In this document: positions 50,538 through 60,060 of the stretch, in pieces
Numbering within the stretch: the first letter of the stretch is position 1
Layout of the letters: every line of letters begins with the position of its first letter
Assembly (NCBI GenBank): GCA_036435485.1
Contig: CM071598.1
Location: 107,258,501 to 107,322,500, forward strand
Reading direction: 5' to 3'
Length of the DNA stretch: 64,000 bases
DNA from: Saposhnikovia divaricata
Taxonomy: Eukaryota > Streptophyta > Magnoliopsida > Apiales > Apiaceae
The notes under the pieces: generated by a model
What the model was told of the DNA's origin: nothing
Seen by the model: the letters and a program-made list of their open reading frames with translations, nothing else
Database searches by the model: none
Made by a program: the position numbers and the translations under genes

Positions 50538-51555
50538 TGATATGGAAACTCATTTCGGATTGAGTAGGAGATTGCCTACTTTTTTCATAAATTCCTTCTG
50601 GAATTCTATTTTGGCTAATTCTGATTTCTTCCACAAATTCTGGTTCTTTTACTTGTGAAGTAGAGGCTCTAGCTGAAACGCTAGGAGCTGTGATATAATC
50701 ACTAGTGGTAGAATACCTAGAGGATATAGATCTAGGGAGTCTTATAGTTCGATGAGGAGTAAATTTAATTTCTATATCACCTTCAACTGTCTGGATTATT
50801 TGGTCAACTTCTTTGTTGACTTGAGGCTCGGGCTCTAATTCTTGAGGAAGAGACCATGTCTCTGGAAAATCAATTTCTTTCCACTTAATCATTCTATCAG
50901 TGGCTATGTTGGAAGTTAATAAATTGGTTTGAACTACAGTTGTAGTTCCAGGACAAGATATTTGTTTAGCCTTGGGGTTTAATGTATTTAAAACTTTATA
51001 ATAAATTCTATAGCATATTGCTATAATCTCACTACCTGGTTTAAAATTATATCCGTGAGTATGTAAGGTTAGTTGCATAGCATCTAACAAATGATTATCT
51101 GTTAAAGATAGGGTTAAATTTGGAGCAACGTCGAAATAAACGGGTCCATGGCATAAACTGGTTTCTATTAACGCAGCTAGAGATTGTTTGAAATCTCTAC
51201 ATCGGTCATCTCTAACAGAGGCCATTATACTCGTGTTTAAGCCTAATAAAGTTAAAGGTTTAAAGGCTATTTGAATTAACCCAATATGGATAAAATTATA
51301 GCTTTTAAAAGGAATTAAATCTTTCTTATTTAATAATCTAATTGTTTGATTAGAGTCAGTGACTCTAATGGTTTGTTCCATTGTTTTTATAACCTGTCTT
51401 GATTTAAAATCAAAGAATCCAATATTATAAATATGATCCAAGGGAACGGAGGGTATAACCCATTTATTTAGTTTATCCAAATTCTTTGGATACTCAGCTA
51501 ATTCAGCATTTTTAACTAAATCATTAGGATGCTCATCATCCTCCAAATTATTCAT
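50530..51555 (-). CDS. Caulimovirid movement protein (30K superfamily)
   Basis: 341 aa. The central part (about residues 85-200) contains the pattern of caulimovirid movement proteins: a hydrophobic block (..IHIGLIQIAFKPLTLLGL..), then a DxR..D segment (VRDDRCRDF), then ..SLCHGPVYFDVAPNLTLSL.. and ..FKPGSEIIAICYRIYYKV.., like the beta-barrel core of 30K proteins that open plasmodesmata. The C-terminal third is Ser/Glu-rich and probably disordered. Its start is the first ATG downstream of the large leader hairpin, 24 bases past the hairpin base. A separate frame for movement protein is unlike petuviruses, where it is fused to the polyprotein. Confidence 0.82.
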   Translation of the reverse strand: MNNLEDDEHPNDLVKNAELAEYPKNLDKLNKWVIPSVPLDHIYNIGFFDFKSRQVIKTMEQTIRVTDSNQTIRLLNKKDLIPFKSYNFIHIGLIQIAFKPLTLLGLNTSIMASVRDDRCRDFKQSLAALIETSLCHGPVYFDVAPNLTLSLTDNHLLDAMQLTLHTHGYNFKPGSEIIAICYRIYYKVLNTLNPKAKQISCPGTTTVVQTNLLTSNIATDRMIKWKEIDFPETWSLPQELEPEPQVNKEVDQIIQTVEGDIEIKFTPHRTIRLPRSISSRYSTTSDYITAPSVSARASTSQVKEPEFVEEIRISQNRIPEGIYEKSRQSPTQSEMSFHIND

Positions 51556-51578
51556 AATAATGAAAGATATAGCTAAAG

Positions 51579-51913
51579 CTGTTGTGGCGGATTGGACCTC
51601 TAAGTTATGTAAGTATGTTTATTTGTTACAAAAAGTAAAAGAGCGAAAATTTAAAATATTTTTGGTCATCTTTGCAAACGACTAACTCGTTTAACTGTCA
51701 ACCAAAGGGACAGACGGATAAAATCCACGAAATCAAAGATGTGAAATATTTTTAGCAAAAATTTTCTTTTACGAAATCATCCGGAAAACTCCCATTGTAT
51801 CTTTCGGGATAAAAGATGACATTTTAAGAAAACACTAAAAATATTTCGATTTTTTGACTTTTTTTTTTTTTTACATACTTACGTTACTTAGAACATCCAA
51901 CCTTCCACAACAG
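51579..51913 (-). promoter_or_regulatory. Large leader hairpin of the caulimovirid RNA
   Basis: Bases 51579-51620 (ctgttgtgg..ttgga..tctaagt..gtaagtatgt) pair with 51913-51872 over about 42 positions with few mismatches, including perfect blocks CTGTTGTGG, TTGGA, CTAAGT and GTAAGTATGT. Partial pairing continues inward (aatattttt / tcatctttt blocks), so the stem-loop spans some 335 nt. Caulimovirid leaders fold like this and ribosomes bypass the stem (shunting). Confidence 0.8.
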
Positions 51914-51917
51914 AGAT

Positions 51918-51935
51918 TTAGCTAATAACAGGCAT
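51918..51935 (-). CDS. Short upstream ORF before the leader hairpin (shunt-type sORF)
   Basis: Five-codon ORF ATG..TAA (MPVIS) ending at 51918, four bases before the hairpin base at 51913. A short ORF ending 5-10 bases before a strong stem is the known trigger for ribosome shunting in caulimovirids. An even shorter ATG-TGC-TGA lies in the R repeat. Confidence 0.6.
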   Translation of the reverse strand: MPVIS

Positions 51936-51991
51936 TAATTAAAAGAATAAGATAAAAGGGTGTACCTTAACCAGGGCTATGAACAAACTTG

Positions 51992-52003
51992 GCTCTGATA
52001 CCA
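51992..52003 (-). other. Primer-binding site of the caulimovirid (tRNA-Met)
   Basis: TGGTATCAGAGC in element orientation, nine bases after the 5' R copy. Exact complement of plant initiator tRNA-Met 3' end, the universal caulimovirid primer. In CaMV this site lies several hundred bases into the leader; here it lies close behind R, as in LTR elements. Confidence 0.88.
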
Positions 52004-52012
52004 ACTAGGCGG

Positions 52013-52101
52013 AAGCCAAAGGAAAGCAGCAGTACTATAGTATTTATTTATAGTAAGAAAAGGCTCAGCACATGAGCAAGAGAGAAGAGAAGCGAAATAG
52101 A

Positions 52102-52105
<4 letters not shown>
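52013..52105 (-). repeat. Terminal direct repeat (R-like), 5' copy of the caulimovirid
   Basis: Identical over 93 bases to 44083-44175. It borders directly on the TA-run at 52106. Confidence 0.88.

Positions 52106-52168
<63 letters not shown>
52106..52168. repeat. (TA)n tract of the F LTR between caulimovirid and element G
   Basis: About 28 TA units plus 'catcat'. It is the right half of the tract whose left half is at 44039-44082, and continues the F LTR. Confidence 0.85.
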
Positions 52169-53401
52169 TGAAGGTAGTGTTTTTCGTAGTTCGTTCACAG
52201 GGAAGGACTGTCAATATCGATTTCAAGTAGATTATCTCTTACAATCTAGAAGTATGGACAAAGGGGGTTTTGAGTTGGTTGAGGTGTTTTATCGAACACC
52301 TTGCGTACGATAAATAAATTCCTACAAAAATACAACTAAGTTAATGGCAAATATCCAAATTTACAAACACAACAAGCACAATGAATGAATAAGCAAGATA
52401 AGAGATACTTGACCCAAGGATAATGGAAAATCAAGCACTTCAACCCAACAACAAGCAAATGTATCCAACTCTACCTAACCAAGATAATTGGTGAAGCACA
52501 CAATCACTTATTTCTCTTTTATAAACACTAATTTAGTGAAGCACATAAATTAGCTCTCTTGACACTAGCAACCAATAATGAAGCACTATCAATTTAACCA
52601 AGTCAAGGAATTAAACAAAGAGAGGCTAGGACAAACCCAAGGATGAGAAGCTCAACCTAGGTATTTGCACTTGAATCTTGAGGATTTAGGTACACTAAAT
52701 CTTGTGCTACTATAATGAATGCACTAACGATTACGTATTAGCACAAACAATTAGCAATTGATATTACAAGAAGAGCAAATTGAAGCAACTTACAAATCTC
52801 CAAGTAAAATCATAAACAATACATCACAAACATTCAAGATAGAGTTAAATAAATCTTGCTTAAATTGAAGTGGGTTTAGTACAAGAATTCCTCCTTGAGC
52901 CAAATATATGGAGTTAGTTACTGATAATCAATGCTAGATTATGAGTAATTGATGCTTCTCTCTCTACTCTACTAACCCTAATTTTATCCTTGAAGAGGCT
53001 AGGTTAGATGAAATTAGATGTAGGTTAAGTTCTATGAGATGTTATGTTTACTTCTCATTTAATACACAGCAGGACTTGTACGGCCTGTTGAACGGCCGTA
53101 CCGCAACCCGTACAGAAAAACTGCTCCTTTGAACGGCCTGTCGAACGGCCGTACAGCAGCCCGTTCGAGACAAAATCTTCAAGATAATACATTAAACACC
53201 TCCCGACATCGCGAGCTTTCATCTTCTCACTTCCCTCTTGAATAATCTATGCTTTCCAAGCCCAAAATGAGTCATCATTTCAACAATTAGCACGTGGTAC
53301 TGAAAGATGAAAAACATAGTTAATATCGATAAAACTAAATTCGAAACTAACAAAAAAGCAAGAGAATAAAAGACAAAACGTGTATAAAATACACGTTATC
53401 A
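52169..53401 (-). repeat. 3' LTR of element G
   Basis: 1233 bp, matching 58706-59935. Contains the repeated ACGGCCGT/GTACGGCC motif cluster at about 53077-53168. Confidence 0.92.
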
Positions 53402-53403
53402 AA

Positions 53404-53417
53404 TCTTCCCCCACTTA
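53404..53417 (-). other. Polypurine tract of element G
   Basis: In element orientation 'aagtgggggaagat' directly before the 3' LTR. Confidence 0.75.
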
Positions 53418-55330
53418 AACTTTGCTAGTCCCGAGCAAACTAATATTAACAACACCATATACTCCTAACTAGTACCACTTCCGTAGGTGATCACGGTTGC
53501 ATTTGGCATATGCAACAAGCCCTTGGAACCCCTAGGTAGCCCTAGTGGACGAGTGAGGTCTCGTGAGGGTTTATAGATGATGTACCCACAAAATCACAAA
53601 AACCACTAATAAACAAGAAATTAACAATACCAACTAATTAAGCTAACTACTACACTCAAATGTCCGAGCCGTCTACTTGTAACTAAAATCAAACATATAG
53701 AGCTATTCACCTTGTCATCCACTATAACGAGCTAACAACCAATTCAAGAATCAAGATAACACACCTTGTGCAAGATGTAACCAAGACATTAAAGATAGAA
53801 TGAATGCACTTCAATCGTGAACACTAGACAAGATGATCACAAAGCATACATGGCTTCGCATTAAGAAGATGAAATTGTATGGTGAAAAATCTCACATCTC
53901 TCAATTATGTATCACACAAGTATGGGCTAGAGATTTCACTCAACTCCAAGTCTAAATGCATGCGCTCTACTTGACCTTGCATGTCCACCTAAATTCCGGA
54001 TTGCACCAAAAACAAGGAATTCATAAATGGGTTGTAATGAGGCTTGGGTGAAGGTGTGAAAATTTAAGTTCAAGGAAGGTGTAAAAGTCTCGCTAGTTGA
54101 GTCAAAATGACGTTTGCTCGCTTCATCCACCAAATTCTCAAACTAAAGAATGTCTTCACTCATTTACAATTACAAAACACAACCACATTTACCAAGAAAA
54201 TTGAAACAAAATAAAGTACAAAGATTTATTGCTTTTTTTTCTATTTCTCTTCTTTTTTTTTCTTTTTTTTACATCCCCTTTATTATTATTTTTTTAGCAA
54301 AGGGAATGCATAACTTAAATAAATACTACAAAGAACTTTGAACCACATCTAGATATACACATCAAACTAGTTCCCATTTACAATAATTAGAATCCTTCCT
54401 CTTCACAACTTCTCCAAATTCACATGCTCATCAATCAGTTCTTTCCAAGACTCAACTAGCTCAACTAGGTCGAGAGTGAAGTATTTGGCTTTGACTCATG
54501 TATAAAAGGAGAAAGTGACGAAGAAAAATATGGATATAAGCTTCAAAGGGGTAACTAGGGATTATTTTCATGGTTCACAAGCTAAAAAGGTCAAAAAGGT
54601 TATCCTAAATAGAATTTCCTTATTATGGTGCATCCATGAATGAAGGTTTAATGCAAGCCCTAGAGCAATAAACACACATAAAGAGGGAGCAACACACAAG
54701 CAAAAGAATCATTATTCAAGGCCTCACAAGGTTTAAGTTGTAATAACATCTTCTCGATTTGATTCCATGCATTCTAAGAGATAATCGTCATGTTTACAAT
54801 TTAATTACAACAATCTATACTTTTCATGCCATTTTAAGCGCGTGTGTGCAAAAAGGTGCATCAAACTTATAGATTCACATCAAATTGATAATGCTAGACA
54901 CGTAATAGGAGAAAACAAGGCTACAAGCTCACAATGTCATAAATTTCACAAACAAGTAAAAACGCTCATGACTAAACTTATTTCTAAATTAGACAAGACA
55001 GACATCAAACGAAACAAAAGATAGTAATAATATTAGTTACGTACTACACAACAAAACCGAACAAAAGCAATCCTTCCCCCACTTAAAACATGGCATGTCC
55101 TCATGCATGACAAATTAAAAAAAAACGAAGTAGAAAGAAAAGTGAAAGGAACTCCCCTTAAAATGAATAACAAGGACCGGGAGCACCACTCATATTTGCC
55201 AAAATCCAACTCCGATATTGCAAGCCATGAATTGAATCAATGCCACTAACCACAATCATCCCAACGAAAATAATCAACAAGCCAAATCCACACCCTACAA
55301 AGCCACTTCAAAACACTAATTAAGGATATA
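53418..55330 (-). other. Non-coding 3' interior of element G
   Basis: About 1.9 kb with no domain-bearing ORF on either strand. Long T-runs at 54234-54295. Nothing recognised. Confidence 0.6.
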
Positions 55331-56190
55331 GAAATAATAAAAATATTTTTTTTTGCTTTTTTTAAAAAAAATAAAATAAACTAAAATAAAATAACTAACC
55401 AATTAATAATAAAATAAAAAAAATAAAAATAAAAATCAAATCTTAGTTAAAACTAAAATAATAATAAAAGCAAAAATCAAATTTTAAAAACTAAAACTAA
55501 AATAAAATAACTAAGTAATTAATAAAAAAAATCAAATTTTAAAACTAAAATAATAATAAAATCAAAAATCAAATTTAAAACTAAAACTAAAATAAAATAA
55601 TACTTAGTTTTAGAAAATTAAAAATTAAAATCAAAATTAAAAAGAATTAAATTTTGGTTTTTGATTTTTTGATTTTTTTTTAAAAAAAGAAAAGATAAAA
55701 TAAAATAAAATAAATCACTAACCAATTAAAAATAAAATCAAAAATCAAAATAAATTAAATTTAAATTCATTTCTGAATTTTTTTAAAAAAATTAGTTTAA
55801 AAAATTAAAAAATTAAAATCATAATTAAAATGAAAGAAGTAGTGAATCAAAGTAAATAAAACAAAACAAAATAAAATAAAATAAAAAGAACTAACCAATT
55901 AATAATAAAATCAAATTTTAAAAGTAAGATAATAATGTAATCAAAAATCAAATTTTAAATCAAAAATCAAATTAATAATCAAAATTCAAATTTTAAAACT
56001 AAAATAAAATAAAATAAAATAACTAAGCTATTAATAATAAAATAAAAAAAAATCAAAAATCAAAATTTTGAAATGAAATAATAATAACATCAAAAATCAA
56101 ATTTAAAACTAAATAAAACTAAAACTAAAATAGAAATAAAAATAAAACGAAATCTAAAACTAAATTAAAACAATAATAAAAAAGGGGGGG
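55330..56190. repeat. A-rich low-complexity tract (AAATAAAATA / ATCAAAAATCAAATT) in element G
   Basis: About 860 bases made almost only of A and T with scattered C, built from recurring 'aaaataaaataa', 'actaaaataataataaaatc' and 'aaaaatcaaattttaaa'. In element orientation it is T-rich. Confidence 0.9.
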
Positions 56191-56880
56191 AAGTGGTTTT
56201 GTCGTGAAAAACAGGGGGGAACAAATGGGGAGGAAATGATGGGACTGAGGTGGAGAAGATGGGGCGAGAGATGGTGCGGGCGTTGCTGTGTGGGAGGAGA
56301 CAGTTGGAGGGTGAAGGTCGTGAGGTAGGCTGTGCAGGTGGGTTGGTGTAGTAGACAGAGCCGTACGGAGGAGATGGCCGGCGCTGAACGGAGTAGAATG
56401 AAGGTTGCAGGCGCGAGTGATTGGCGGTGAAGGAGAGGGCGGAACTGCAATGGTGGGGATGTGAACAGCGGTGGGCTGTTGGGTTGTGGGTCGGAAGGAG
56501 GATAAAAGGTGGAGAAGGATGGGAGGGACGGAGAGTGTAGGATGGCAGGGGGGAAATTTGGAGGACAGTATTGTGGTTGAGGACTGAGAGGAAAATAGAG
56601 GAATGGTGGAGTGAGGTGGAAAGGATTGAAGAGGGGTGACAGGAGATGGAGATGGGTGGAAATGGGGATGCTGTGGTTTCAACATTGAACAGAGGATGAG
56701 AAGAAATCGGGTGGGTGAGAGGAGGATGGAGAACTGGAGACACGGTGGTGAAGGGAAGAGACAGGGGTGGTGTTGAAACGGAGAAGGGAGGGGGGTGTCG
56801 TGGTGGGAGAAAAATGGAGGAGAGTGGAGTGGTGATGGGAGGCTGTACGGTGTGGAGAAGGGATTTCTTTATGCTCTGTT
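56180..56880. other. G-rich (C-rich in element sense) tract of element G
   Basis: Abrupt change to G/A-rich plus strand. On the minus strand all three frames are open for 90-190 codons and give Pro/Ser/His/Thr-rich proteins (for example 56685-56125, 56743-56165). Openness in all frames follows from lack of A/T-rich stop codons, so I do not call these CDS. Confidence 0.7.
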
Positions 56881-57539
56881 TGCAATTTTTTTTTTAGACA
56901 AAGCTGCACAGCCTTTACAATAAGTGGGTGGAGTGCTAAAAATTCCACTCATTTTGCACTACAATTCTGGCAGAAGCTGAACAAAATTGTACGGGCTGCT
57001 GCACGGCTTGCTGTACGATTTGCATCCCGTACGACAGCCCGTGCAGCCCCAAAATTTTACAAAAACTATTTTTTTTTTCTTTTTCTTTGTACAGAAAATT
57101 TCCACAAATCCTTGAATGCTTGAATAAAATACTAATTCCTGAAAAAATGAAACAAACAAATCAAGGTACGAGTGGAATAAACATAAAAATTATAAAAATT
57201 AGAATCAACGATACTAAATATTATTGAGCGGGACATTATTATTACAATTTTTTTTTTGAAAATCTATTATAAAATTCATTAATCACACCACAAAAATACA
57301 TAAATTTTTTTTTTGTTATTTTCTTAGAATTAAAATAGATGAAAAATGGAATTCCCACTCACTAATATTTAGATCAATCTTCAAATTCACAATAGCATAA
57401 CACCCTACATAAATGCAAGCGAGGAACAAAATCTAACACATGCATAAAAATATAAAAATACATGCATACCTTGGATTGCCTCCCAAAAAAGCGCTTTGTT
57501 TATTGTCGTTGGCTCGACTTATTTATACAAGTATTATAA

Positions 57540-58091
57540 CTAGTGAGGTGAAAAAGCAAATAAATGCACATACCTACGAATCAATAATAAAAATAAGGTG
57601 TGCAAATATACCTTTGATCCATAAAAATATAAAAATATTTTTATGATCTTCACATCTTCAAGAGACTTTGAAAAAGAAAAGTTGTTAGAAAAATTGTCAG
57701 AATAATCATTATAACTACGACTCAAAAATTGTTCCCAAATTGGATCCTTATATACCCAAGCAAAAATTTCAACCTCATCAATCTTACGCTCAAATTCCTC
57801 CTCAATTTTAATTGGACATTCATCAATTTTTATCTCATCTACCAATTCATTAAGCTCAAAGGTATTTTCTAAATTTGGTAGATTCTCAACGACATCCAAT
57901 TTATCATTGTCATGCTTAGGGCAATCATCAACTAAACAAACAAATTCATCATGCACAACATTTTCATCAATTACAAAACAAGAATCATGATTAGTAGGAG
58001 AATTGACCTCCTCTAATCGACTCACGGTTTCGGCTAGTTGACTCATTTGCTCTTCCAAGTTGGATATGCTTTGAGAAGTGTTCTTTTCCAA
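57540..58091 (-). pseudogene. Gag C-terminal remnant of element G
   Basis: 183 aa open frame starting MEKNTSQSISNLEEQMSQLAETVSRLEEVN. This resembles the coiled-coil 'IQNLE.QVGQLA..L' segment that follows the gag zinc region in Tat/Athila elements. The remainder is acidic (..DECPIKIEEEFERKIDEVE..) and unlike known domains. It is separated from 58119-58532 by a stop and a short duplication. Confidence 0.5.
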
Positions 58092-58118
58092 GTTGGATAT
58101 ACTTTGAAAAGTGGTGTT

Positions 58119-58532
58119 TTAAAATTGGAGGTTGTTTGCCGCCATTTGCTTCATCATTTCTTCAAGTGATGACAATGTAGATGAAGAAGACCCTTGATGG
58201 TCTTGGAAATTATATTGCGGATCATAGCATCGATTTTTAAAAGCAAGTTGGAGGTTGTTTGCCGCCATTTGGTTTATCATCTCCTCTAATGATGATAAGG
58301 AAGATGAAGAAGACCCTTGATGGTCTTGGGAATTATATTGCGGATCATAACATTGATTTTCACAAGCATATGAATAATCGATGCTAGGAGGGTAATGAGC
58401 ATAGCATGAGTTTGTAGAATATAAAGAATTCACCTGATACGCATTAAAATTCTGAAAAGAATTAAAATCTTGATATCGTTCTTGATCATAGGTGAAATCT
58501 TGAGCGTTATTCCAACCAAAATAGTTATCCAT
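58119..58532 (-). pseudogene. Gag-like remnant of element G with an internal duplication
   Basis: 137 aa, starts MDNYFGWNNAQDF.., rich in Asn, Tyr, Gln and Ser. A ~40-residue unit (CYDPQYN.QDHQGSSSS.LSSLEEM..QMAANNLQ) is present twice in tandem (about 58119-58235 and 58245-58360 in DNA). It lies about 150 bases from the PBS, where gag should begin. The capsid part is absent. Confidence 0.55.
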
Positions 58533-58685
58533 CGTCTCCTGAAAGAGTTAGTTCATGTCTATATACAATAAACATGAAGACACACCAATAACAAAAAACA
58601 AAGAAAGAAAGAAAGAAAAAACTATATACAAAGATAAAATCTAAAATATAAGAAACAATTAACTCAAAATTAATATTGTTGCCTT

Positions 58686-58702
58686 CCTCGGCAGTGGCGC
58701 CA
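58686..58702 (-). other. Primer-binding site of element G (tRNA-Asp type)
   Basis: TGGCGCCACTGCCGAGG in element orientation, three bases from the 5' LTR. Close to the TGGCGCCGTTGCCGGGG site of Tat/Athila and Ogre elements, which supports the lineage call. Confidence 0.8.
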
Positions 58703-58705
58703 ATT

Positions 58706-59935
58706 TGAAGGTAGTGTTTTTCGTAGTTCGTTCACAGGGAAGGACTGTCAATATCGATTTCAAGTAGATTATCTCTTACAATCTAGAAGTATAGACAAAG
58801 GGGGTTTTGAGTTGGTTGAGGTGTTTTATCGAACACCTTGCGTACGATAAATAAATTGCTACAAAAATACAACTAAGTTAATGGCAAATATCCAAATTTA
58901 CAAACACAACAAGCACAATGAATGAATAAGCAAGATAAGAGATACTTGACCCAAGGATAATGGAAAATCAAGCACTTCAACCCAACAAGCAAATGTATCC
59001 AACTCTACCTAACCAAGATAATTGGTGAAGCACACAATCACTTATTTCTCTTCTATAAACACTAATTTAGTGAAGCACATAAATTAGCTCTCTTAACACT
59101 AGCAACCAATAATGAAGCACTATCAATTTAACCAAGTAAAGGAATTAAACAAAGAGAGGTTAGGACAAACCCAAAGATGAGAAGCTCAACCTAAATATTT
59201 GCACTTGAATCTTGAGGATTTAGGTACACTAAATCTTGTGCTACTATAATGAATGCACTAACGATTACGTATTAGCACAAACAATTAGCAATTGATATTA
59301 CAAGAAGAGCAAATTGAAGCAACTTACAAATCTCCAAGTAAAATCATAAACAATACATCACAAGCATTCAAGATAGAGTTAAATAAATCTTACTTAAATT
59401 GAAGTGGGTTTAGTACAAGAATTCCTCCTTGAGCCAAATATATGGAGTTAGTTACTGATAATCAATGCTAGATTATGAGTAATTGATGCTTCTCTCTCTA
59501 CTCTACTAACCCTAATTTTATCCTTGAAGAGGCTAGGTTAGATGAAATTAGATGTAGGTTAAGTTCTATGAGATGTTATGTTTACTTCTCATTTAATACA
59601 CAGCAGGACTTGTACGGCCAGTTGAACGGCCGTACAGCAACCCGTACAGAAAAACTGCTCCTTTGAACGGCCTGTCGAACGGCCGTACAGCAGCCCGTTC
59701 GAGACAAAATCTTCAAGATAATACATTAAACACCTCCCGACATTGCGAGCTTTCATCTTCTCACTTCCCTCTTGAATAATCTATGCTTTCCAAGCCCAAA
59801 ATGAGTCATCATTTCAACAATTAGCACGTGGCACTGAAAGATGAAAAACATAGTTAATATCGATAAAACTAAATTCGAAACTAACAAAAAAGCAAGAGAA
59901 TAAAAGACAAAACGTGTATAAAATACACGTTATCA
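58706..59935 (-). repeat. 5' LTR of element G
   Basis: 1230 bp, matching 52169-53401. Followed by gtcat, the partner of atcat before the other LTR. Confidence 0.92.
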
Positions 59936-59940
59936 GTCAT

Positions 59941-60060
59941 ACATCAATTAAGCCCCTAATCTTGCTAGTAAAACAGGAAATTATATAATAGGAAAGGTTG
60001 ACTAATTCTAAGAATATTAACTATCTTGATTTCCTACATTAACTAGCTTGGTTTCCTACA
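59941..60060 (-). repeat. 5' LTR of copia F, outer part
   Basis: Matches 39961-40082 nearly base for base (acatcaattaagcccc.. to ..tttcctaca). It is followed by the TSD catgt at 60061. Confidence 0.88.

Larger units (their letters stand above)
44083..52105 (-). mobile_element. Endogenous caulimovirid (plant pararetrovirus), complete and terminally redundant
   Basis: 8.0 kb minus-strand unit. In order: R copy 52105-52013, primer site 52003-51992, leader with large hairpin, movement protein 51555-50530, polyprotein 50537-46122, ORF3 46153-44768, ORF4 44834-44511, promoter region, R copy 44175-44083. There is a reverse transcriptase, RNase H, capsid-type zinc knuckle and a 30K-type movement protein but no integrase, which is the Caulimoviridae set. 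Neighbouring ORFs overlap by 8, 32 and 67 bases. All four are open. Insertion is in a (TA)n tract, a target reported as frequent for florendoviruses. The layout with a separate movement ORF and two extra 3' ORFs does not match a genus I can name with certainty; florendovirus- or petuvirus-related is my best guess. Presence of open frames does not show that it is active. Confidence 0.88.
52169..59935 (-). mobile_element. Non-autonomous Tat/Athila-type LTR element G (Ty3/gypsy derivative)
   Basis: LTRs 52169-53401 and 58706-59935 (about 1.23 kb, TGAAGGTAG..TTATCA), PPT 53404-53417, tRNA-Asp-type PBS 58686-58702, TSD (a/g)tcat at 52164-52168 and 59936-59940. By eye the LTRs differ at about 16 sites plus a 3-base indel. 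The 5.3-kb interior has only gag-like remnants (57540-58532), then an odd C-rich and T-rich tract; no protease, RT or integrase. It inserted in the 5' LTR of copia F. Confidence 0.85.
39354..60060 (-). mobile_element. Ty1/copia element F without gag, whose LTRs hold three later insertions
   Basis: 3' LTR 39354-40082 (holding a MITE), PPT from 40083, pol 40090-43767, PBS 43968-43979, 5' LTR starting at 43980 and ending at 60060 after two nested insertions (caulimovirid 44083-52105; LTR element G 52169-59935). TSD catgt. Without insertions the LTRs are only about 210-290 bp and the internal part 3.9 kb. No gag lies between PBS and protease, so the element is non-autonomous. Not a Sirevirus: RT motif is YVDDIVITG. 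Confidence 0.9.

Noticed and set aside
44083..52105. Reading the 8-kb unit as an LTR retrotransposon with 93-bp LTRs
   Set aside because: No integrase, a 30K-type movement protein, repeats too short for LTRs and lacking a promoter inside; no 5-bp target duplication.
51977..52198. ORF with a long Ile-Tyr repeat
   Set aside because: Translation of the TA dinucleotide run.
56125..56948. Several overlapping Pro/Ser/His-rich ORFs on the minus strand
   Set aside because: All three frames are open because the tract is C-rich and lacks stop codons; no domain or start context, and the sequence lies in a retroelement.
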